Below the pieces are notes generated by a model. That model was not told the DNA's origin and searched no databases. It saw nothing but the letters and a program-made list of their open reading frames with translations. Shown here piece after piece: positions 34,810 through 45,912 of a stretch of 64,000 nt of DNA; position 1 is the first letter of the stretch; each line of letters begins with the position of its first letter. The stretch is from Cyanoderma ruficeps (taxonomy: Eukaryota > Chordata > Aves > Passeriformes > Timaliidae). Both the position numbers and the translations under genes were made by a program. The stretch covers positions 369,039 to 433,038 of the forward strand of contig VZDJ01000014.1 of NCBI GenBank assembly GCA_008694505.1, written 5' to 3'.

Positions 34810-35043
34810 GGAACCAGGAACAACTGCAAACAACCAGGAACAACTGCAAACAACTGGAACCAGGAACAACTGCAAACCACCAGGAACGACTGCAAACAGC
34901 TGGAACCAGGAATAACTGCAAACAACTGGAACCAGGAACAACTGCAAACAACCAGGAACAACTGGAAACAACTGGAACCAGGAATAACTGCAAACAACCA
35001 GGAATAACTGCAAACAACCAGAACCAGGAACAACTGCAAACCC
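34810..35043. repeat. minisatellite, CCAGGAACAACTGCAAACAA with optional CTGGAA
   Basis: About ten units of ccaggaa[c/t]aactgcaaacaa, about half carrying an extra ctggaa, form a mix of 20- and 26-bp repeats. The minus-strand frames read as repeated 'LQLFLVPxVCS', a translation artefact. Confidence 0.93.
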
Positions 35044-35499
35044 ACCTTGTGGGACTGGGCACTTGTATGGACACACTCATGTTCTCTTTTCAGGCTGGGG
35101 ACATTACCAGCTTTGCCTTTCCAGCGGGGCTGGTGTTGGTGCAGCTCCAGCAGCACCGGCACAGCCCTGTCCCACAGCAGGGCAGCCTCGGAGCCTTTCC
35201 CCAGCCCTCAGCCCTCACACGTGGCTGCAAACACCAAACGCTCCCACACGAGGCACCGGCACCTGCTGCTGCAGCAGCCCAAACCAGCCTCCCCTGTGCT
35301 GTGAGAGTTGATCCTCCACTGAAATACGCGACAGAGCTCCAGAAGCACACCCTGCAAGGCTGATCCCTACATGGCAACAGCACCGGGAGCTGTCTGTGAT
35401 TCACTCAGAGCTCCATCACCGTCGGTGGGTGCCACCCTCCCACAGCAGCTGCGGTTACACCGGGTCCACCCGGGCAACCTCCTCGGCACCAAAAATTAT
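35044..35499. other. unclassified DNA, no gene seen
   Basis: GC-rich sequence between a minisatellite and an AT-rich island. No gene recognised. Confidence 0.5.
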
Positions 35500-35710
35500 T
35501 AGGGCTGAAATTTGGGGGAGGCAGTTTAAAGAACAGATGGTCGTGCTTTAGTATCGCAACACACTGCCAGTTAATTAATGCTAGCTGTAATTAAACTTTA
35601 CACAAATTAGCTGTCAGCTATGCTAAAGGGAATCATTTCTCTCAAATGCCACCTTGAATCGCTGAGTTGTGAGACTTTTCTACGACGTAATTAAAAGCAG
35701 GAGGCTGGCA
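35500..35710. other. AT-rich island dense in TAATTA, strong candidate regulatory element
   Basis: Non-repetitive DNA containing aaaattattagg, cagttaattaatgctagctg, taattaaactttac, aaattagctgtcagctatgc and gacgtaattaaaag. At least four full TAATTA/TTAATTA-type sites lie within about 130 bp, with cagctg-like words between them. No coding frame or transposon signal. Enhancer identity is inference. Confidence 0.42.
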
Positions 35711-37792
35711 TGGAAGGGGGCGGGTGGCAGGGGAGGGAATAACCAGGAGATGAAAGCTGCAGGCTGGGAAGCAGCTGGAGATCCCCACCCTGCACCAGCA
35801 GCTCCTCTCTCCTTTGGTCTGGGGGACCTCAGGGACTCCACTTGGCTTTTGTCCTTCGAGCAAACAGAGAGGTTCCTCCCAACGAGTCAAAGTTTTAGCC
35901 TGAAGCTGAATTTTTGACTCTGGGAAGGAGAAATGTCTGAGCTCCAGAAGATGTGGTAGGACCTTGGCAGGATGAGGGAAAAAGTTGGGTCGGGAGTTGT
36001 TGGCGATGGAGCCCTTCCTCCCTTTGGGAAAGCAGAAAACAAGATGTGTTCAGAGGGAGAGGGCTGGCTTTGACAAATCTGCTTAGATGGAAAAAAGTCT
36101 GTCAAAACAGCCATGTTGACATTTTCCAACAAGTCACATTTTCTTCTGAGTGATGATTTGGAAATTTTAGCTCATTCCCTGCTTTATGTGTTTGCCAGTG
36201 CTCGTTGAGCTGCGAGATGACTAACACCAGAGCACCATGACCGAGCAGGCAACTGCTGGCTTGGGCTGGTGGAAACAAGGAATATCGAGGTTAATTTATC
36301 CCAAATTAGCACAGATTTTTGGCTGGAAATAAATTGGGGAAACACACAACAACTCTCTCAGAATCAGATACATCGATGGTGACCAGCAGAGGTTTTCAAA
36401 CAGGGCCTTGATTGCACACAAACACCCAGGACACATTTTGGGTACCTGAGCACGGTGATAACAACCTCCAGGGTCCTGAGAGGAAGGAGATGAGACTGGA
36501 AACGAGGACACAGGAAATCCACAAATACAGGAGAGCTGGAGAAGGAACAAACTCAAAACACAACCTCTGCTGGGCTTCAACAGCACTCGTGGGCGAGCAG
36601 GTGGGGTCCAAAGTGAGGCTGCTCAGCACAATTAAATCCAATTAGTGCACTCAGCATCCATTAAGTCAAACCAGAGCCGTAAGGAAGAACGCAGTAATCC
36701 CAGTTAGGCTTAACCCCGGTTAGTTATTCCTCAGGATTATTTCCAGTCCTGTAAGGCACCTGGAGCTCCCCAGGCCAGCATCCCCAGCCCTCAATGTGGG
36801 GGGGGGGTGATGGGCCCCAAAGTCAGCCCAGGGGCTGTGCAGGGCCCCCAGGGATGTGTCTGAGGCAGCCCGAGGCGTTGCTGATGCTCACGTCTCCTGC
36901 AGCCACGGGTAATTGATATGCCCAGATGTTTTCCACTCTGGGATCCAGAGGAAGGCAGAAATCTCCGTGGTTCCTGCCAGAGCGACATGTGGAAAATTCC
37001 TTCCCCATCTCGAGTCTGTTAATCAAACCAAGCACTTCAGGGAGATTTGGCGGGCGAGGGTGTTTTGGGGACGAGCCCCCCACACCCCCCCCCGGCCCCG
37101 TTGCTGCCCCAGCAGCTCCCACCCCCCGGGATTGGGGCACGGGGGAGCACAGCTGGCCAGATGTGCCCCTGAGGAACCATTTCTCCTGGACTCCTGCAGA
37201 GCCAGAGGAGGCTGGGGATAAGTTACAGCCACGGCCTTGCTGCAGAGCTCCCAGTGCTGTGAACATCCCGAGGGCAGAGTGGGACGGCCCTTCCTCCAGG
37301 GCAGGAGCGGGAGGGATTTATGAATTAAGGTCAGGAAGGGCCACGGCGACTCTCCCTCCTGCTCCTCCCAAATGCAAACGCCGCAGCCATCCCTCTCCTC
37401 CAGCAGCTGAATTAAAGCCTCTGGTTTGCAGCAATATCAAACCTCATTTGATGGGCTCTGAGCACCAGTAAATCCCTGGTCCCCTGCTCTCCATCAGCCC
37501 TGGCTGCCCTGCAGTGTGTCCTCCTCCAAGGTTGCCTTCAGCTTCCAGCAATTAGGGCTTCTCCAGCATTTGGCTTGACAGGCTCTGGGCTCTGCTTCCA
37601 GCCCGATACACACAGAGGAATCCAATTCCTCTGCGCCAGTGCTCTCCCAGCCCTCCCAGGGAACCACAAGCCTCCCATGCCCAGGGAAGCCCCTTCACCC
37701 TCTGGGGTGATGAGCAGCCCTGGCCCAACATCCAGGCAGATTCCCTCAGTCCTATTCCCTGCACACTGTGCAGGCTCAAGAACACTTCCCAG
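35711..37792. other. unclassified DNA with a small ATTA-rich patch
   Basis: At 36628-36745 the words caattaaatccaattag, cattaagtc and ggttagttattcc form a small AT-rich patch. A run of G (10) lies at about 36798. GC-rich C-runs lie at 37079-37100. No gene recognised. Confidence 0.45.
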
Positions 37793-37902
37793 CTTTCCTT
37801 TCCTTTCCTTTCCTTTCCTTTCCTTTCCTTTCCTTTCCTTTCCTTTCCTTTCCTTTCCTTTCCTTTCCTTTCCTTTCCTTTCCTTTCCTTTCCTTTCTTT
37901 TC
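37793..37902. repeat. (CCTTT)n microsatellite, about 21 copies
   Basis: A pure pentanucleotide array interrupted only near its right end and terminated by an N at 37903. The strand is wholly pyrimidine, so the tract can form triplex DNA. Its length in the assembly is probably an underestimate. Confidence 0.97.
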
Positions 37903-37903
37903 N

Positions 37904-38367
37904 CTTTCTGCTGCAGCTCTGTGCTGGGAGCTCATGATGAGGGAGTTACACACCCATGACCCCTAAATCCTGTTCTGAGTCACTGCTGCTGCAATCTCTG
38001 CTCTCCCATCCCAGAGGCAAACAATCCAGCTCCTTTATTCCCAGCTAAGCTGCAGCCGGGCCTCATACAAAGCAACAAAATCATTGTTATTTTACACCTG
38101 GGGAGAGCCTTTCCTTCCCCAAAGCAGCAGCAGCAGCCAGCCGTGGAGAGCCCGGCACCGACACGGGGCGCTGAGCTCTGTGGTGCTGGCGGCTCCGTTT
38201 GACTAAAGCAGGGATGGAAAGGCTGAAGCCGGTTGTTAATGTCAGCCCACACCAAAATGTTTGTCCTTTCTGGATTTCCAGGCTCCTGGAAAGAGGAGCC
38301 GGGTTCCCAGCAAGCTGCTGTGCTGGGGGTCGTGTCTGTGCAGGTGTGTGAGCGTGCACGGGTCAGT
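37904..38367. other. unclassified DNA, no gene seen
   Basis: Includes a short (CAG)n run at 38126-38138. No gene recognised. Confidence 0.5.
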
Positions 38368-38430
38368 GCTGGAACGAGATGATCTTCCAGGACCCTTCCA
38401 GCCCAGGTCCTTCAGGGGGTCTGTGATTAT
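38368..38430 (+). mobile_element. short CR1 3'-end fragment
   Basis: The forward words ctggaacgagatgatcttcc, aggacccttccagcccag and gtctgtgatt match the sense CR1 terminus. Only about 60 bp is retained. Confidence 0.75.
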
Positions 38431-39493
38431 CCCATCCCTACGGCAGCTCTGGCGCTCGGGAGTCGCTTTCCCGGCTGCCCCTGCTGGCCGGGGGTGAGAA
38501 AAGGTGGTTTTGCAGCAGGAGGGAGGCGGGTGTTGGCTCAGGGCTGAGCTGTGCCTGCCCCGGCAAACCCCCAGAGGCTCCTCCGTGTTCTCCAGCTGTG
38601 CCCTGATGCAGGAGGAAACAGCCCTGGGGAAGGTCTGAGTGCAGCCAGAGAGGGCTGGCGGTGGGGAGGAAGGACAGGGGACACCGGGTGTGCTCAGGCG
38701 GGTTTGCATTTCCTCCTCCATCCCCGTTCCCATCTCACTGCCAGAGCTCTGAGGACTGGGCTGCTCCGGGGGCACCCAGCTTCTGATGGTGAAGGGAGAT
38801 CTCCTGGAGAAAAGCCCAAACAAACCCCACACTCAGATCTCCCCTGCCCAGGCAAAAGGTCTCGGCTGCCACGAGAGGCCCCAGACAATTTGTAGATGCC
38901 ACAAATAAAGCTGACAGCACTGACAGGGAACAACTCGAGAACATCACCTGCAGGGAGACCCCAGCGGAGTTACAGGCATCAACTCTGCTGAAATTGTTCA
39001 ATAAATTCCTGGGTTTAAGGCCAGGAGAGAGAGTTCAATCATCCTGGCTGACCTCATCCATCATAATTCCTCCCTTGCTGTGCAGGTGGGGCTGTTGGAG
39101 ACGTCTCAGGGGGGTACCTGGAGGTGACTGGGCAGGAATTGCTGCTCCGCTCCACTCCGCCGCCACCCGAAATGCATCTCCCTGCCTGAGTCAGCTCCTG
39201 TCTCACACATCTCTCACTAAATCAAAGGTCCCTCGTCCTCCCGGAGGGTAATGCTGTGTTGTCATCTCAGCGGGGAGCTCTTCACAGCACTCACTCGCAG
39301 GGATTTTCTCTTTTTCTCTCGAGGTCCCTGTGCCGGGGCTGGTGGTGAGTCAGGCTCTGTGGGGATGTCTCACCCCACCAAACTGCTCGTCCAGGAGGGG
39401 ATTTGTCCTTCAGGGGAATAACTGGGGCAGGGACACAAAGATGGTCAGAAGGATGAAACATCTCTCTGTATGAAGAATGACAGAGAGTGTGGA
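38431..39493. other. unclassified DNA, no gene seen
   Basis: No exon or repeat recognised. Several overlapping GC-rich frames are present with no family signal. Confidence 0.5.
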
Positions 39494-39698
39494 TTGTTCA
39501 GCCTGGAGAAGGGAAGGCTCTGGGGAAACCCTTCCAGGGCCTTCAGGGGCTCCAGGAGAGCTGGGGAGGGACTCTGGACAAGCCTCCGGAGGGACAGGAC
39601 ACAGGGAATGGCTCCCCACTGCCAGAAAGATGGGATGGATGGGATACTGGGAGGGAATTCCTCCCTGTGAGGGTGGTGGGAGTGCCTGGAGAAGCTGG
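39494..39698 (+). mobile_element. CR1 LINE internal 3' fragment
   Basis: Sense CR1 words are present: ttcagcctggagaagggaag, agggacaggacacagggaa, tgggagggaattcctccctg. The copy lacks the very 3' octamer end and merges into unique sequence after gagaagctgg, so it is truncated at both ends. Confidence 0.85.
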
Positions 39699-39939
39699 AA
39701 ATGTTCAAGAAAAAAAATCTCCTTAAAGCGGAGTGAATTTCATGACTCCGTGCTCTGCACTGTTGACGTGGTGCAGGGAGGGCTGTGGCTGACAAGGACA
39801 CGCTTATGATGATCATATCCTCCTGCAGGTTCACGCCTGCCACCGGCTCAGGTGTCTGTGGGTCGGAATAAATTACAGAGAGAGGAAATTCTGCGTTTCA
39901 TTCGAGCCCTGCTTCCCATTTGCACTGGGAGTTTCTCTG
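39699..39939. other. unclassified DNA, no gene seen
   Basis: Short unique stretch following the CR1 fragment. Nothing else recognised. Confidence 0.5.
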
Positions 39940-40215
39940 GTTAGAAGTCAAACTGCACGCCCGCCACTTGCTAATTGCACTGTGCAGAATCAAAGGCTTT
40001 AGCCAAAGGGATAAATATATAAAATTGTCGGGAAGGAAACATTTTCTTCTTGAATTCCAAGCAAGAAAAAAAAAACTGAACTAATATGGATTTCTTTTGA
40101 TAATAAGAGCAGCAGAAACAGATATCTGATCTCTGTGGTTAAAGGCTACTTGAAATAGAAATAAAAGATTCGCTTATCAGGCCAAGACTGTTCTGAGCGA
40201 CTGAAATTACATTAG
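39940..40215. other. AT-rich island, candidate conserved non-coding element
   Basis: Contains cttgctaattgcac, atcaaaggctttagcc, ataaatatataaaattg, gaactaatatggatttc, ttttgataataagagc and gattcgcttatcagg. The atcaaag (TCF/LEF-like) and cttatcagg (GATA-like) words accompany TAAT cores. Non-coding and non-repetitive. Function is inference. Confidence 0.4.
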
Positions 40216-41514
40216 GAAAATCATGTCCTTGTTTTTCTTCTGTGTCTTTTGTTGTTTTAGCCTCTTTTTCCAGGTAACTCTGCCACTGAGGCGTTTGTTC
40301 AATCTCTGCTTTTCCTGACTTGTTTCCTGACTCTTGTTTCCTGACTCATCTCTCCAAAAGGGCCAGCAAAGAGCATCGAAGAGACAACAGCCTTCGAGCA
40401 TCCCAAACATTTGCATTTTTTGGGGGATTTGTGGGATGCCCCTTACCCCAGCCACTCACCTCCCCGACTTCTCTTTTCCATTTTAGCCTTTTCCCAGGCA
40501 GGCAGTGACCATTCCTCACTGCCCAGACCTCGGACAGGGAGATGGAGGACGGAGTCACGCGTTGTTAACCCCCACTTCCCTGTGCCTGCCGGTGATTTAT
40601 TAAGGCCAACGAGGCGTGAGGACAGTGAGGGGATCGCCGTGGCTCCATCCCAGCTCGGGGCTGGTTAATAACCCGTTAGAGAGCAAAGAGGGGGGGGCAG
40701 CACTTACTGGGTGAAAAAGTGGAAGGATTGGGAGTTTTATTTATTTCATGCCTTGGTTCTTAAAGAGGAAAAATATCTCCATTTCAGACGGGGCAGCTGG
40801 AAAACACAACATCTGCAAGGTGCCAGGAGTTGTTCAGCCTCGAGCAGAGGAGGCAGGTCCTGCTCTCAGTTGTGGTTTCAGGTGTTTGGGTGGATTTTGG
40901 GGTGAAACTACACCCTCCACCACTGCTAATCAAGGCAGAACTCCTGCATGTGCCCCCATATTTATGCATTCTCCCGTGGTTTCTGGATCAGCTTTCATCA
41001 TCTGATTTGCTTTTTACCCTAAGAATCAAGTTAGTTCACTGATTAAAAAAAAAAAAAAGGAGTGATTACTAATTAAATAAATAAATAACAAGAATTTTAA
41101 AAAAAACCTCTTTACTGGAAACTGCAGCTTTTTGCAGAACTGACTGTGAAATTTATGGAACGACAGCTAAATTGAACAAAATTAGGAAGAGAAGGGCCTG
41201 TCTATTTGTGTGAAGAGTTTTCAGAGTTATCATCATTAATTATAACAAACATTTCACGTTGCACATTAAATCCCCAGCTTCAGGACTGGGGCTGGTTCCT
41301 GACGCTCCAGTTTGGGGTGAGGGGGCTGAGCCCCTGGAGGTGACCCCACCTCACCCTGTCCAGCCCTGTTCAGTGGTGGTGTGAGGTGGGGCAGAGTGTG
41401 GCCCTGCCCCGCCAGCCGAGCACTGGAACAAAGCCAGAAATGCAATAAAACCTCCCATACAGCTTAAAAACATCGGGCAGGGCTTGGCTCAAGAAGCCAA
41501 AGCTTCAAGAAGTC
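40216..41514. other. unclassified DNA with A-rich tracts
   Basis: A-runs at 41045-41058 and an aaataaataaataa repeat at 41075-41090 are followed by an AT-rich stretch to about 41280. A short tgtttcctgact repeat lies at 40320-40345. No gene recognised. Confidence 0.5.
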
Positions 41515-41581
41515 CCAGGTGTGAGCCAGGTGTGAGCCAGGTGTGAGCCAGGTGTGACCCAGGTGTGACCCAGGTGTCCCT
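41515..41581. repeat. 11-bp minisatellite, 6 units of CAGGTGTGAGC
   Basis: Six adjacent 11-bp units (caggtgtgagc or caggtgtgacc), ending with caggtgtccc. Each unit holds a caggtg E-box-like word, which in a repeat is probably incidental. Confidence 0.9.
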
Positions 41582-41654
41582 TCCCTGTGGAAATGCCTCA
41601 TCCCGGTGAGAAATAAAACCGGGGCACGCTCCGGAGTGCCTCGCACAGACTGCA

Positions 41655-41689
41655 AGGAGTTAATGAAGGAGTTAATGAAGGAGTTAATG
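41655..41689. repeat. 12-bp tandem repeat, 3 units of GGAGTTAATGAA
   Basis: Three adjacent copies of ggagttaatgaa, the last incomplete. Each contains a TTAAT word. Confidence 0.8.
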
Positions 41690-42162
41690 CCGGGCTCAGT
41701 TTTGCCTCGCTGGTCCTTCCTGCCGGCCCCGGCGCCCGGCTGGAGGGAACGGAGGGGCCGCTAATGACTCCAGAGCCACTTGTTAGGATTTAATTAACGA
41801 CTGGTGGCTTCGGATCCGGTCCCACCTGTGGCTCTTGGCTCTGCACAAATGTTAATTCCCGAACAAGAAGGTCCAGCTCTCCCTCCCAGACTGGAGATGG
41901 GTTCGGGAAGGGTGTCAGGGGGGCGATGGACGGCCAGGAAAACGGAGGGAAGGGCAGGAAAACGGAGGGAAGGGCAGGAAAACGGAGGGGAAAAGGCGGG
42001 TCGGGGTTTCCCCTCTCCCGGGCACTGCCCCCTCGCCCTGCCCAAGGCACGGGGGTCTCAGGGCTCAGCCCGGCGCTTCCAGCCGGGGCCCTTTTGGCTC
42101 CCAGATCCCAAATCCTGCCCCGTGGGCACTGCGGAGTCCGTGCAGCGAGCCGGGACCCACCC
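41690..42162. promoter_or_regulatory. CpG-rich stretch with a 20-bp triplication
   Basis: CpGs are frequent (ccggccccggcgcccgg, gcggagtccgtgcagcgagccg, cggcgcttccagccgg). Within it, ggcaggaaaacggagggaag is repeated three times at about 41933-41992. There is no exon evidence. A weak CpG island is possible. Confidence 0.3.
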
Positions 42163-42400
42163 CTGAGTGTCCCCAACCTCTGTGTCCCCAGCCCTGTGAG
42201 TGTCCCCAGCCCGTGAGTGTCCCCAGCCCGTGAGTGTCCCCAGCCCCTGTGAGTGTCCCCAACTCCTGTGTGTGTCCCCAGCCCCTGTGAGTGTCCCCAA
42301 CCCCTGTGTGTGTCTCCAGCCCCTGTGAGTGTCCCCAACCCCTGTGTGTGTCCCCAATCCCTGTGAGTGTCCCCAGCCCCTGTGAGTGTCCCCACCCCAC
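42163..42400. repeat. minisatellite, GTGAGTGTCCCCAGCCCCT units
   Basis: About thirteen copies of [g/t]gtgtccccagcccctgt, with units of 15-22 bp and recurrent deletions. The minus strand carries regular GGGG runs, so quadruplex formation is possible. The minus-strand 'GDTHRGWGHSQGLGT' frames are translations of the repeat. Confidence 0.93.
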
Positions 42401-42537
42401 ATCAAAGCCTCCCAAATCTCCAGCTTGGTGCTCCAGTGATGATCACTGACAAAAACACTCAAAGCCTGTTGCAATTTACAGCCCCTTTTGTGAAACCAGG
42501 GACAAAAGGACAAGCTGAGGACAGCCAGGAGAGGCCC
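42401..42537. other. short unique stretch
   Basis: Unremarkable sequence between a minisatellite and a CR1 copy. Confidence 0.5.
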
Positions 42538-42710
42538 GGGGCTGGCACAGAGTGCCCAGAGCAGCCCCTGGATCCCTGGCAGTGCCCGAGGCCAGGTTGG
42601 ATGGGGCTTGGAGCAGCCTGGGGCAGTGGGAGGTGTCCCTGCCATGGCAGGGGTGGCACTGGGTGGGTTTAATGTCCCCCCAGCCCAACCCATTCCGTGA
42701 TTCTCTGATT
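42538..42710 (+). mobile_element. CR1 LINE 3'-end fragment
   Basis: The sense 3' end reads ggctggcacagagtgcccag, agcctggggcagtgggaggt and gtccctgccatggcaggggt, ending with cattccgtgattctctgatt. This retains the diagnostic terminal octamer-like repeat. Confidence 0.92.
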
Positions 42711-43027
42711 TTTCGGGGCACGTTTCAGCGTTTCCAGAGTTCCCCTGAGCAGCTCGTTGGCACCAGAGGTGCTGCTGAGAGGAGCAGAGTTATTCCTCCC
42801 ACATCCCATGGAACTCCTGGTGCTGGACCGAGTCCCAGGATTGCAGATCCAAGGGAGTTGGATTATTAAAAAAACAAAAATCTCGCATTGGTGCAGGATT
42901 TGGTCTGGAGCAATTTATGAATTCAACTGCCAGCCAAGGCTGCCCGGCTGGGACCCACAGGAAAATAAATAAAAACAAGAAATCCAGAGTGAGATTCCTC
43001 CCCAGACCAGAAACTCAAGACTTAAGT
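42711..43027. other. unclassified DNA, no gene seen
   Basis: No gene recognised. The last part is A-rich. Confidence 0.5.
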
Positions 43028-43057
43028 AAAAAAAAAAAAAAAAAAAAAAAANAAAAA
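43028..43057. repeat. poly-A tract with internal N
   Basis: A run of A from about 43028, interrupted by N at 43052. It could be the tail of a retroposed sequence or simple homopolymer. The sequence upstream resembles no gene I recognise. Confidence 0.85.
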
Positions 43058-43596
43058 GCCAAGTTATGCCAATGCAACTCCACTGAAAATTTTTACTTAA
43101 TCTTCTGCCATGATTGAGCCAGATGGATAAAATTAAACCTACTGGGGAAGAGCCGCACGTGCTTTTCTTCATTTGCAACCAATATATCAACTCAGCTTTC
43201 CTGCCTGGATTATGAAACACAAATCTTCCTGCTTTCAGAGCCCAGAAATAAAGCACTAATGGCATGGAATTAATATAAATATTGGGGGAAATCATGTTTC
43301 CTGTCATTTAAAGAAGAAATCTTTATTCAACAGAAAAGCTGGTAGGTCCATCACGGTCCTGCCAGGCAGAAGAAATAAAACACCATTAGACAGGACCCAG
43401 GAATCATGAGACTGATGCAAAACCATTCTTTAAAACAGAGGTTAAATTGCATCCTTGGATAGATGTCCCAAGGGGAGGCAGAGCAGCAACGGGGCCATGG
43501 GGGTTATTGGAGGGGAAATTCAAGGCTTGTGCTTCACCCTGAAGAGCTTTGGCACTTCAAATGCTGAGTTAAATATGCATTTGGTGTGTTTGTACA
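43058..43596. other. AT-rich unclassified DNA
   Basis: AT-rich, non-repetitive sequence with words such as ggaattaatataaatattgg (about 43267). Could be part of a regulatory island. No coding frame of interest. Confidence 0.35.
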
Positions 43597-43745
43597 TTTA
43601 TTTTTATATTTACATATATTTATATTTATATTTATATTTATATTTATATTTATATTTATATAAATATTTTTACTTTTATTTTATTTTATTTTTCTTGTTG
43701 TTTTTGTTGCCTTTTTTTTTTAATTTTTTATTTTTTTTAAATAAT
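43597..43745. repeat. (TTTATA)n microsatellite followed by T-rich low-complexity DNA
   Basis: About ten copies of tttata occupy 43602-43664, followed by (TTTTA)-type and T-rich sequence to about 43745. The 148-aa plus frame 43455-43901 passes through it as a tyrosine/leucine-rich artefact. Confidence 0.93.
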
Positions 43746-44130
43746 CTCTGCCCCTTCATCCCATCCTTTTGGGGCCCGGGGAGGTTGATAGAGACATCCC
43801 TGCCTCTCCCTTCCAGGCAACAAATCCATTATGGAGATGGAGCTGCCTTTGACTCATCAGCCTGTACCTTTTATGCATTTTGGCAGGGAAAACATCATTG
43901 ACTCATATCATAAATCAAATATTTCTCCCCGTGAAGCTCCAGCCAGGCTGTGAAGGCTTTCATTAGGCTTTGGGGACACCCTGTCCTGGCCAACAGGGCT
44001 CGGACCCAAATCCTTCCCCTCCTTGTGCCTTGCACCAGCAGAGGGGAAGGTGCTGAGGGTTCAGTGCCAGGGTGGTGGGGACAGGCCTGTCCCCTTCCAA
44101 AGTGATTCCTGCAGCCCTGCTACGAGGGAT
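43746..44130. other. unclassified DNA, no gene seen
   Basis: No gene or repeat recognised before the CR1 copy. Confidence 0.5.
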
Positions 44131-44365
44131 GGAAGGGACAGGACACAGGGAATGGTTTCCCGGTGCCAGAGGGCCAGGTTGGATGGGAGACTGGGCAGGA
44201 ATTGTTCCCTGGGAGGGTGGGCAGGCCCTGGCACAGGGTGCCCAGGGCAGCCCCTGGATCCTGGCAGTGCCCAAGGCCGGGCTGGAGCAGCCTGGGGCAG
44301 TGAGAGGTGTCCCCGCCATGGCAGGGGGTGACACTGGGTCCCTCCCAACCCAACCCATCCCATGG
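44131..44365 (+). mobile_element. CR1 LINE 3'-end fragment
   Basis: Sense words: ggaagggacaggacacaggg, tgggagggtgggcaggccct, cagcctggggcagtgagagg, ccccgccatggcagggg, ending at ccaacccatcccatgg. The terminal octamer repeat is lost. Confidence 0.92.
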
Positions 44366-44722
44366 ATGGGCAGAGGTGGAGCTGCAGGTGAGAGGAACCC
44401 AAAAGCTCCTGCTCCATCCCGTCCCTGAGCTCACCCGTCCCTCCTGCAGCCCAGAGCCAGCAGGAGCCTCTGCCAGGACCCAACAGCCACCATCAGAGCC
44501 TCCTGTAGGAAAATTCCAGCCCAAGGCTCTAAAAGCAAGTTAGGGACGGGGGGGGGGAGACAAAAAAGCAAATTAATTTAATAAGAGCTTAATTGGATTC
44601 TCCACAGCGGAGAAAGCTGCTGCTTCCCAGCAAATGTCCCCTGCAGGAGCTGATGAGGCCACAGGCTCCCCCAGTTCCACCAGAGCTGCAGAAGCACAAG
44701 TCTCTCCTTGCATCTGGGCTTG
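44366..44722. other. unclassified DNA, no gene seen
   Basis: A G-run lies at 44548-44557. No gene recognised. Confidence 0.5.
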
Positions 44723-44993
44723 TCCTCACAGCCCCAAAGCCTGGCCCAGACAATCCCCACAGTGTCCTCAGATCCCCAAAGCCTGGCCTTACAGGCCCAA
44801 AGCCTGGCCCAGGCAATCCCCACCGTGTCCTCACAGCCCCAAAGCCTGGCCTTACAGCCCCAAAGCCTGGCCCAGCCAACACCCACCGTGTCCCCACAGT
44901 CCCAAAGCCTGGCCCAGCCAATCCCCACAGGGTCCCCAAATCCCCAAAGCCTGGCCTTACAGCCCCCAAGCCTGGCCTAGCCAATCCCCACCG
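44723..44993. repeat. minisatellite, CAGCCCCAAAGCCTGGCC core, 8 copies
   Basis: Eight copies of ccccaaagcctggcc alternate between a 21-bp short form (cttacag linker) and an approximately 42-bp long form (caatccccaccgtgtcctcacag linker). Both periods are multiples of three, which keeps all frames open and explains the 120- to 289-aa frames across it. Confidence 0.93.
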
Positions 44994-45527
44994 TGATGAG
45001 CAGTGGGGGCTGCAGGGGGAGCATCACCCCACGAGGGGAGGAAGACTCTGGCACAGGGGACCTGGAGCACCTGGGGCTGTCCCCGGGTCCGTGGCCTTGG
45101 GCTCGGCACAAAAGGGCCCAAAAGTTTGTCCTCCAATACTCCCCACGGCTCCAAGCAGCACCTGCCAACCCAAAGCTGCTCCCACACGGATGGGACCCCT
45201 CAGATCTGTGGGGTCCCCGTGGGGAGAGACTGTGTGGGGTGCAGGTGTCCCTTCAGAGGGGATTTACTGTCACAGACCCCACCCCTGGGGCTCCTGGACG
45301 CCGCCAGCCCCCTCCCTCCCTGCTCCAGGCCCAGCCCCATCCCTGACCGCCCTCTCCCAACCGCGGTGCCTTTGCTGCCTCCCGCTTCCCCCCGCTGCCC
45401 CTCGCCAGCTCCAAATAAACCGAATAAAACCTCCGTGGAGCGAAGCTGCACTAAATCAATGAGCCGACGTGCCTGCTGCTCAGACAGGCGCAGCCACCAG
45501 GGTCTCTCGCTGTGTCTGCAGAGCCGG
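44994..45527. other. unclassified DNA, no gene seen
   Basis: GC-rich unique DNA between two minisatellites. The 335-aa plus frame 45003-46010 spans it but continues through the next repeat and shows no known domain. Confidence 0.45.
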
Positions 45528-45912
45528 GGGATTCTCAGAGCCGGGAAACCAGGGGAGGCTGGTCAGGGGCAGCAGCAGCACCGGGGCTGGATGTGCTGGG
45601 GAGTCTCAGGGATGTGCTGGAGGATTCTCAGGGCCAGGAAACCCGGAGAGGCTCGTCAGGGGCAACAGCAGCACCGGGGCTGGATGTGTTGGAGGATTCT
45701 CAGAGCCAGGAAACCTGGGGAGGCTGGTCAGGACAGCAGCAGCACCGGGGCTGGAGGTGCTGGAGGATTTTCAGGGCCAGGAAACCCAGGGAGGCTCGAC
45801 ACGGGCAGCAGCAGCACCGGGGCTGGATGTGCTGGAGAATTCTCAGAGCCGGGAAACCCGGGCAGGCTGGTCAGGGCAGCAGCAGCACCGGGGCTGGATG
45901 TTCTGGGGAGTC
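45528..45912. repeat. about 71-bp minisatellite, 5 units
   Basis: Units start near 45529, 45621, 45692, 45763 and 45835. Each runs from ggattctcagagccgggaaa through ggctggtcaggg and cagcagcagcaccggggctg to gatgtgctgga. The first unit is followed by a partial duplicate. This is the longest repeat unit among the minisatellites here. Confidence 0.93.

Noticed and set aside
43028..43057. Poly-A considered as the tail of a processed pseudogene
   Set aside because: The upstream sequence matches no gene I recognise, no flanking direct repeat is evident, and such pseudogenes are rare in birds. Kept as a simple poly-A tract.
45528..45912. Regularly repeated 71-bp units considered as a CRISPR-like array
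   Set aside because: Units are contiguous and alike along their full length with no unique spacers, and the genome is vertebrate.
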